This document shows, in pieces, positions 61,350 to 64,000 of a DNA stretch of 64,000 nucleotides; the first letter of the stretch is position 1; every line of letters begins with the position of its first letter. The notes under the pieces are model-generated. The model was not told the DNA's origin. It saw nothing but the letters and a program-made list of their open reading frames with translations, and ran no database searches. Location of the stretch: contig JAVJOO010000004.1 in the NCBI GenBank assembly GCA_040216735.1, positions 247,396-311,395 of the forward strand, given 5' to 3'. The DNA is from Alphaproteobacteria bacterium (GTDB taxonomy: Bacteria; Pseudomonadota; Alphaproteobacteria; SHVP01). The position numbers and the translations under genes are program-made.

Positions 61350-61792
61350 AGCTCACCCTTAAACCGCGGGAACGGTTTGTCATCAATGGCGCAGTTGTCG
61401 TCAACGGTGAACGCCGCTCTCACCTACTCATCCAGAACAACGTCTCGATCCTTCGCGAGAAGGACGTGATGCAGGAGGGCGATGCGAGTACGCCGGTGCG
61501 CCGGATCTATTTCGCCATCCAAATGTTGTATCTGGACGATTCCAACAGTGCTGCTTACCTCCAGCTCTTCGAGCGACGCCTGGATGAGTTTCTTGGCGCC
61601 ATCAAGGACCGGGAAGCACGAGCACAATGCGCCAATATCCTGGCCGACGTTCAAAAGGGAAGTTACTACCGTGCCCTCAGTACGTGCAAAAAGTTGTTCC
61701 CGTTTGAGGAGGCGAGGCTCAACTACGTACCGAAGGACGAACAAGACAGGGAAAGTCCTCCCATGTTACAGCGCGCGGCACTTGCGAGCTGA
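61340..61792 (+). CDS. flbT: Flagellin translation regulator FlbT, copy 2
   Basis: 150 residues. LKLTLKPRERFVINGAVVVNGERRSHLLIQNNVSILREKDVM aligns with copy 1 throughout; the C-terminus is about 20 residues longer (KDEQDRESPPMLQRAALAS). GGGAGG precedes the ATG. It follows flagellin 3, so each half of the locus has its own FlbT. Confidence 0.94.
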   Translation: MALKLTLKPRERFVINGAVVVNGERRSHLLIQNNVSILREKDVMQEGDASTPVRRIYFAIQMLYLDDSNSAAYLQLFERRLDEFLGAIKDREARAQCANILADVQKGSYYRALSTCKKLFPFEEARLNYVPKDEQDRESPPMLQRAALAS

Positions 61793-61834
61793 CGAGACGG
61801 ACGCAATCGGGGGATTGTTGCGAATTACGTAAGG

Positions 61835-61862
61835 TTGAACTGGTAAACGCTTGGTTTATATT
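61835..61862 (+). promoter_or_regulatory. Possible sigma-70 promoter for the FlaG-like gene
   Basis: TTGAAC (61835-61840), 16 bp, TATATT (61857-61862), about 62 bp before the ATG. A small hairpin CGGTCC-CAAAA-GGACCG (61891-61907) lies in the leader. Confidence 0.4.
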
Positions 61863-61923
61863 GGACTTTAGGAGAGAAACTCTTAGGAAACGGTCCCAAA
61901 AGGACCGGTGCGGATGAAGTAAA

Positions 61924-62325
61924 ATGGTCGTGGAAATTGCTCCTTTAGGCTCTGTAGCGCAGAAGAACGCGCCGGCCAGGACCGAAACGACTTCGACGCC
62001 AAGCAGTGCTGTGACACCTGTGGTTCGTCCACAGCAAGAACGTGCGGTCACTGCGACGGCTCCATCACCGCAGAATGCGAACGAAGAAGAGGCTCAGGAA
62101 GAGCCTAAAGAGGAGCCGCGTCGGAAGTCGGTCGGATCTTCGCTGGCCGATCTCGGCGGTACTCGTTTGTCGATTCTGCAAGATTCGACAACGGAACGGT
62201 TTGTTTATCGTGGCTTGAACTCGGTCACCAAGGAAGTCGAGCGTCAGTTTCCGTCAGAGGCGGATCTGGCGCGGTCGGCGTTCCTGCGGGAGATCAAGGG
62301 AAGTTTCGTCGACGAACAGACCTGA
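61924..62325 (+). CDS. FlaG-like flagellar protein
   Basis: 133 residues. The first 75 are low-complexity and probably disordered (Pro, Ala, Glu). The C-terminal part, LSILQDSTTERFVYRGLNSVTKEVERQFPSEADLAR, follows the FlaG pattern (a strand pair, then ...TxEVxRQxPxE..L). FlaG proteins affect filament length in other bacteria. Position between the flagellins and the rod genes fits. The assignment rests on a short motif. Confidence 0.6.
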   Translation: MVVEIAPLGSVAQKNAPARTETTSTPSSAVTPVVRPQQERAVTATAPSPQNANEEEAQEEPKEEPRRKSVGSSLADLGGTRLSILQDSTTERFVYRGLNSVTKEVERQFPSEADLARSAFLREIKGSFVDEQT

Positions 62326-62410
62326 TCGCGAGCCAATGAACCTGGTAGCCGGCGGGCGCTTGACGAAAGTCAATCGCTCGGTCCGGCTCTCTTTGCCTTT
62401 GTTGCGGCGC

Positions 62411-62851
62411 TCAAATAACCTGATTGACGGCGAGGGATACCGGTCGCGAGGTTCGACTTGGCCGCGCCTGGCGGGCATAGCGCGAATAGCCGGCGTCGGG
62501 GCGGTCGCGCCGCGCCACCTCGTCGCTAATGTTGCGAACCATCCGCTCGGTGACGACTTTGGCGGCGGCCAAAACCCGCCCATGTTCGTCGAGGGTTTTT
62601 CGAAACCGGGTGACGACGGCCTGGAGTTGTCCCATCTCGCGCGGCGCTTCTTTCATTAGGTAGTCGCGGTTGCGTCCAATGATCGTCAGCTCTTCTTCAT
62701 AGGCGGCACCCAGTTGCGTCTTCTTGGGAAGCAGGTGCCCAATCTGGTCCGGCCGGCGTTGCTTGAGGAGCGACGTCTCCTGTTCGACGACTTCACCGAG
62801 ACGTTCGGTGATATCGATCAGTCCGACAATTCGTTCCGCAGCAACTGCCAT
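62411..62851 (-). CDS. FlgN-like flagellar chaperone candidate
   Basis: 146 residues, almost wholly helical, with heptad-like spacing in IVGLIDITERLGEVVEQETSLLKQRR and LQAVVTRFRKTLDEHGRVLAAAKVV. FlgN-type proteins chaperone hook-associated proteins and are commonly found after flgJ in alphaproteobacteria. The gene lies 2 bp after the FlgJ-like gene. The C-terminal 40 residues are basic and look disordered. Confidence 0.65.
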   Translation of the reverse strand: MAVAAERIVGLIDITERLGEVVEQETSLLKQRRPDQIGHLLPKKTQLGAAYEEELTIIGRNRDYLMKEAPREMGQLQAVVTRFRKTLDEHGRVLAAAKVVTERMVRNISDEVARRDRPDAGYSRYARQARPSRTSRPVSLAVNQVI

Positions 62852-62853
62852 CG

Positions 62854-63177
62854 TTAAACCTCCTGCTGGCGCATAATTTCCCGGTAGACCGAGTCGGCGA
62901 TGCCGACGCCGCCTTGGCGGCTAATCGACTTGGCGACCTCTTCGTTCATCATGGAACGAAACATCGTCTCCTCGTTGCCACCGCCGAACGCGCCGGGCTT
63001 CATGCCGGAATACATCGATTGAAGCACCTCGAAGAGAAATACCGATTCAAAAGACTGCGCTGTATTGCGTGCCTGTGCTTCGGCCCTGTCGAACCGTTTC
63101 GCCGCCGTCGCGCTCTGTGCGATCGCCGTGGACTGAAGGTCCAGTAAGGGCGAGGGCATGGCGTTAAGGCGCTCCAT
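62854..63177 (-). CDS. flgJ: Rod-binding FlgJ-like protein (no muramidase domain)
   Basis: 107 residues. AQSFESVFLFEVLQSMYSGMKPGAFGGGNEETMFRSMMNEEVAKSISRQGGVGIADSVYREI is the FlgJ N-terminal rod-binding domain; the peptidoglycan-cutting domain of enterobacterial FlgJ is absent, as is usual in alphaproteobacteria. It begins in a TAATG overlap with flgI. A later Met (MPSPLL) is an alternative start. Confidence 0.88.
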   Translation of the reverse strand: MERLNAMPSPLLDLQSTAIAQSATAAKRFDRAEAQARNTAQSFESVFLFEVLQSMYSGMKPGAFGGGNEETMFRSMMNEEVAKSISRQGGVGIADSVYREIMRQQEV

Positions 63178-64000
63178 TACATCAACACGATTTCAGCCTG
63201 CAACGCGCCGGCAGTCTTGAGCGCTTGCAGAATGGAGATCATGTCGCGCGGGCTGATTCCGAGCGAGTTCAACCCGTCGACGAGTTCCTGAAGGTTGACC
63301 CCTGATTCGACGACGGCCAGCTTGGAGTTGCTCTCGACGACGTCGATCTGTGTACGCGGAACCACGACGGTATCGCCGGCTTGGGCGAACGGCGCCGGTT
63401 GCGAAACCTGCGGTGTCTCCGTTACCCGAATGGTCAGGTTGCCTTGGGCGATCGCGACGGTATTCACGCGGACGTCGTTGCCCAGCACGATGACCCCCGT
63501 CGTTTCGTCGATCACGACTCGTGCCGGCTGATCGGGTTCGACGCGGAGCTGTTCGATGTCGGCCAGCAGCGCGGTCATATCGTTTGCGTAGGCCGCCGGC
63601 GCCGTTAGCACGATGGTGCCGGGATCGGACATCACTGCGGCTTCAATGCCGAGGAAGGCGTTGATCGCTTCGGCGACGCGCCGGGCCGTCGTTAAATCGG
63701 GGTTCTTTAGGGCCAATCGCATCCGCGCCAGATCGGCCATTTCGAACGGGATTTCTTGTTCGATGATGCCGCCGTTCGGCACGCGCCCCGAGGTGGGGAC
63801 GCCCTTGACGAAGGTCGCAGCGTCGCCTTGGACCGAAAAGCCGCCGACGACCACCGGACCTTGGGCGACGGAGTAGACCTGACCGTCGGCACCGAGCAAT
63901 GGCGTCACCAGGAGTGTTCCGCCCAGCAGGTTTTCGGCATCGCCGAGGGTGCTGACGGTCACGTCGATCCGGCTGCCCTGACGCGAAAACGGTGGCAGGT
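63177..64000 (-). CDS. flgI: Flagellar P-ring protein FlgI, C-terminal part (5' end outside window)
   Basis: The frame is open to base 64000 and reads LPPFSRQGSRIDVTVSTLGDAENLLGGTLLVTPLLGADGQVYSVAQGP, the strongly conserved FlgI block, and ends QALKTAGALQAEIVLM, the family C-terminus. FlgI forms the periplasmic P ring around the rod. A GTG at 63962 inside the frame is not the true start. About 274 residues are present of the usual 370 or so. Confidence 0.95.
   Translation of the reverse strand, partial: LPPFSRQGSRIDVTVSTLGDAENLLGGTLLVTPLLGADGQVYSVAQGPVVVGGFSVQGDAATFVKGVPTSGRVPNGGIIEQEIPFEMADLARMRLALKNPDLTTARRVAEAINAFLGIEAAVMSDPGTIVLTAPAAYANDMTALLADIEQLRVEPDQPARVVIDETTGVIVLGNDVRVNTVAIAQGNLTIRVTETPQVSQPAPFAQAGDTVVVPRTQIDVVESNSKLAVVESGVNLQELVDGLNSLGISPRDMISILQALKTAGALQAEIVLM

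Noticed and set aside
1-64000. CRISPR array, tRNA or rRNA genes, transposases, integrases
   Set aside because: None was seen: no regularly spaced repeat array, no cloverleaf-like T-loop sequences that I could support, and no transposase or integrase motif in any convincing frame.

Overview
The window is GC-rich, densely coded and double-stranded in its gene use. It looks like an alphaproteobacterium, probably a free-living flagellated member of the Rhodospirillales or a neighbouring order. The main reasons are the FlbT/FlaF flagellin regulators (essentially alphaproteobacterial), the dgt-argS-SPOR-nagZ and scpA-scpB blocks, ErpA, TrmFO, small flagellins of about 272 residues, and sigma-54 promoters in front of flagellar genes. 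This placement comes from gene content only.

Layout. 1-1021 is the C-terminal part of valS, and 1304-2461 a predicted PPi-dependent phosphofructokinase. 2462-3113 is a repeat-rich spacer. 3114-9856 holds two paralogous short-chain dehydrogenases, a secreted protein made of two tandem copies of one domain, a MAPEG protein, a carotenoid-oxygenase-like protein lacking two of four iron ligands, a GyrI-like protein and a membrane-anchored hydrolase. 9857-10316 is an AT-rich spacer with a perfect CRP-type palindrome, followed by two pentapeptide-repeat proteins (10317-12760). 12757-19258 holds an MFS transporter, an alpha/beta hydrolase, a cysteine-free tandem rhodanese coupled to a stand-alone cyclic-nucleotide-binding protein, and a four-PAS histidine kinase. 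19365-20855 is three unknown genes.

21649-24261 is a MarR-controlled operon (regulator, small membrane protein, methyltransferase, secreted nucleoside hydrolase, LapA-like protein) whose promoter is buried in a 41-bp perfect palindrome. 24258-32916 is housekeeping: exonuclease III, GST, ErpA, dGTPase, LysE, ArgS, SPOR protein, NagZ. 32913-44664 is more accessory: an ECF42 sigma operon with a matching promoter, TrmFO, an amidotransferase, an ABC transmembrane domain without an ATPase, pirin and UvrA. 44849-47270 returns to core genes (M50 protease, ScpA, ScpB).

47384-50891 is a tightly overlapping five-gene cassette of the sporadic carbohydrate cluster type (2OG-Fe oxygenase, LIC12192-family protein, two methyltransferases, an RmlD-like NAD-binding protein). 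After it come an unknown protein, a two-domain nitrilase and a large TPR/O-GlcNAc-transferase-like protein (53423-56389) lying back to back with the flagellin locus. That locus (56740-61792) has three flagellins, two FlbT and two FlaF, with three sigma-54 promoters. The window ends with a FlaG-like gene and the minus-strand end of a rod/ring operon (flgI partial, flgJ-like, flgN-like).

The most attractive hypothesis is that the carbohydrate cassette and the TPR-OGT protein act together to glycosylate the flagellins encoded next door; this is inference from position and families. No tRNA, rRNA, CRISPR array, transposase or prophage gene was seen.
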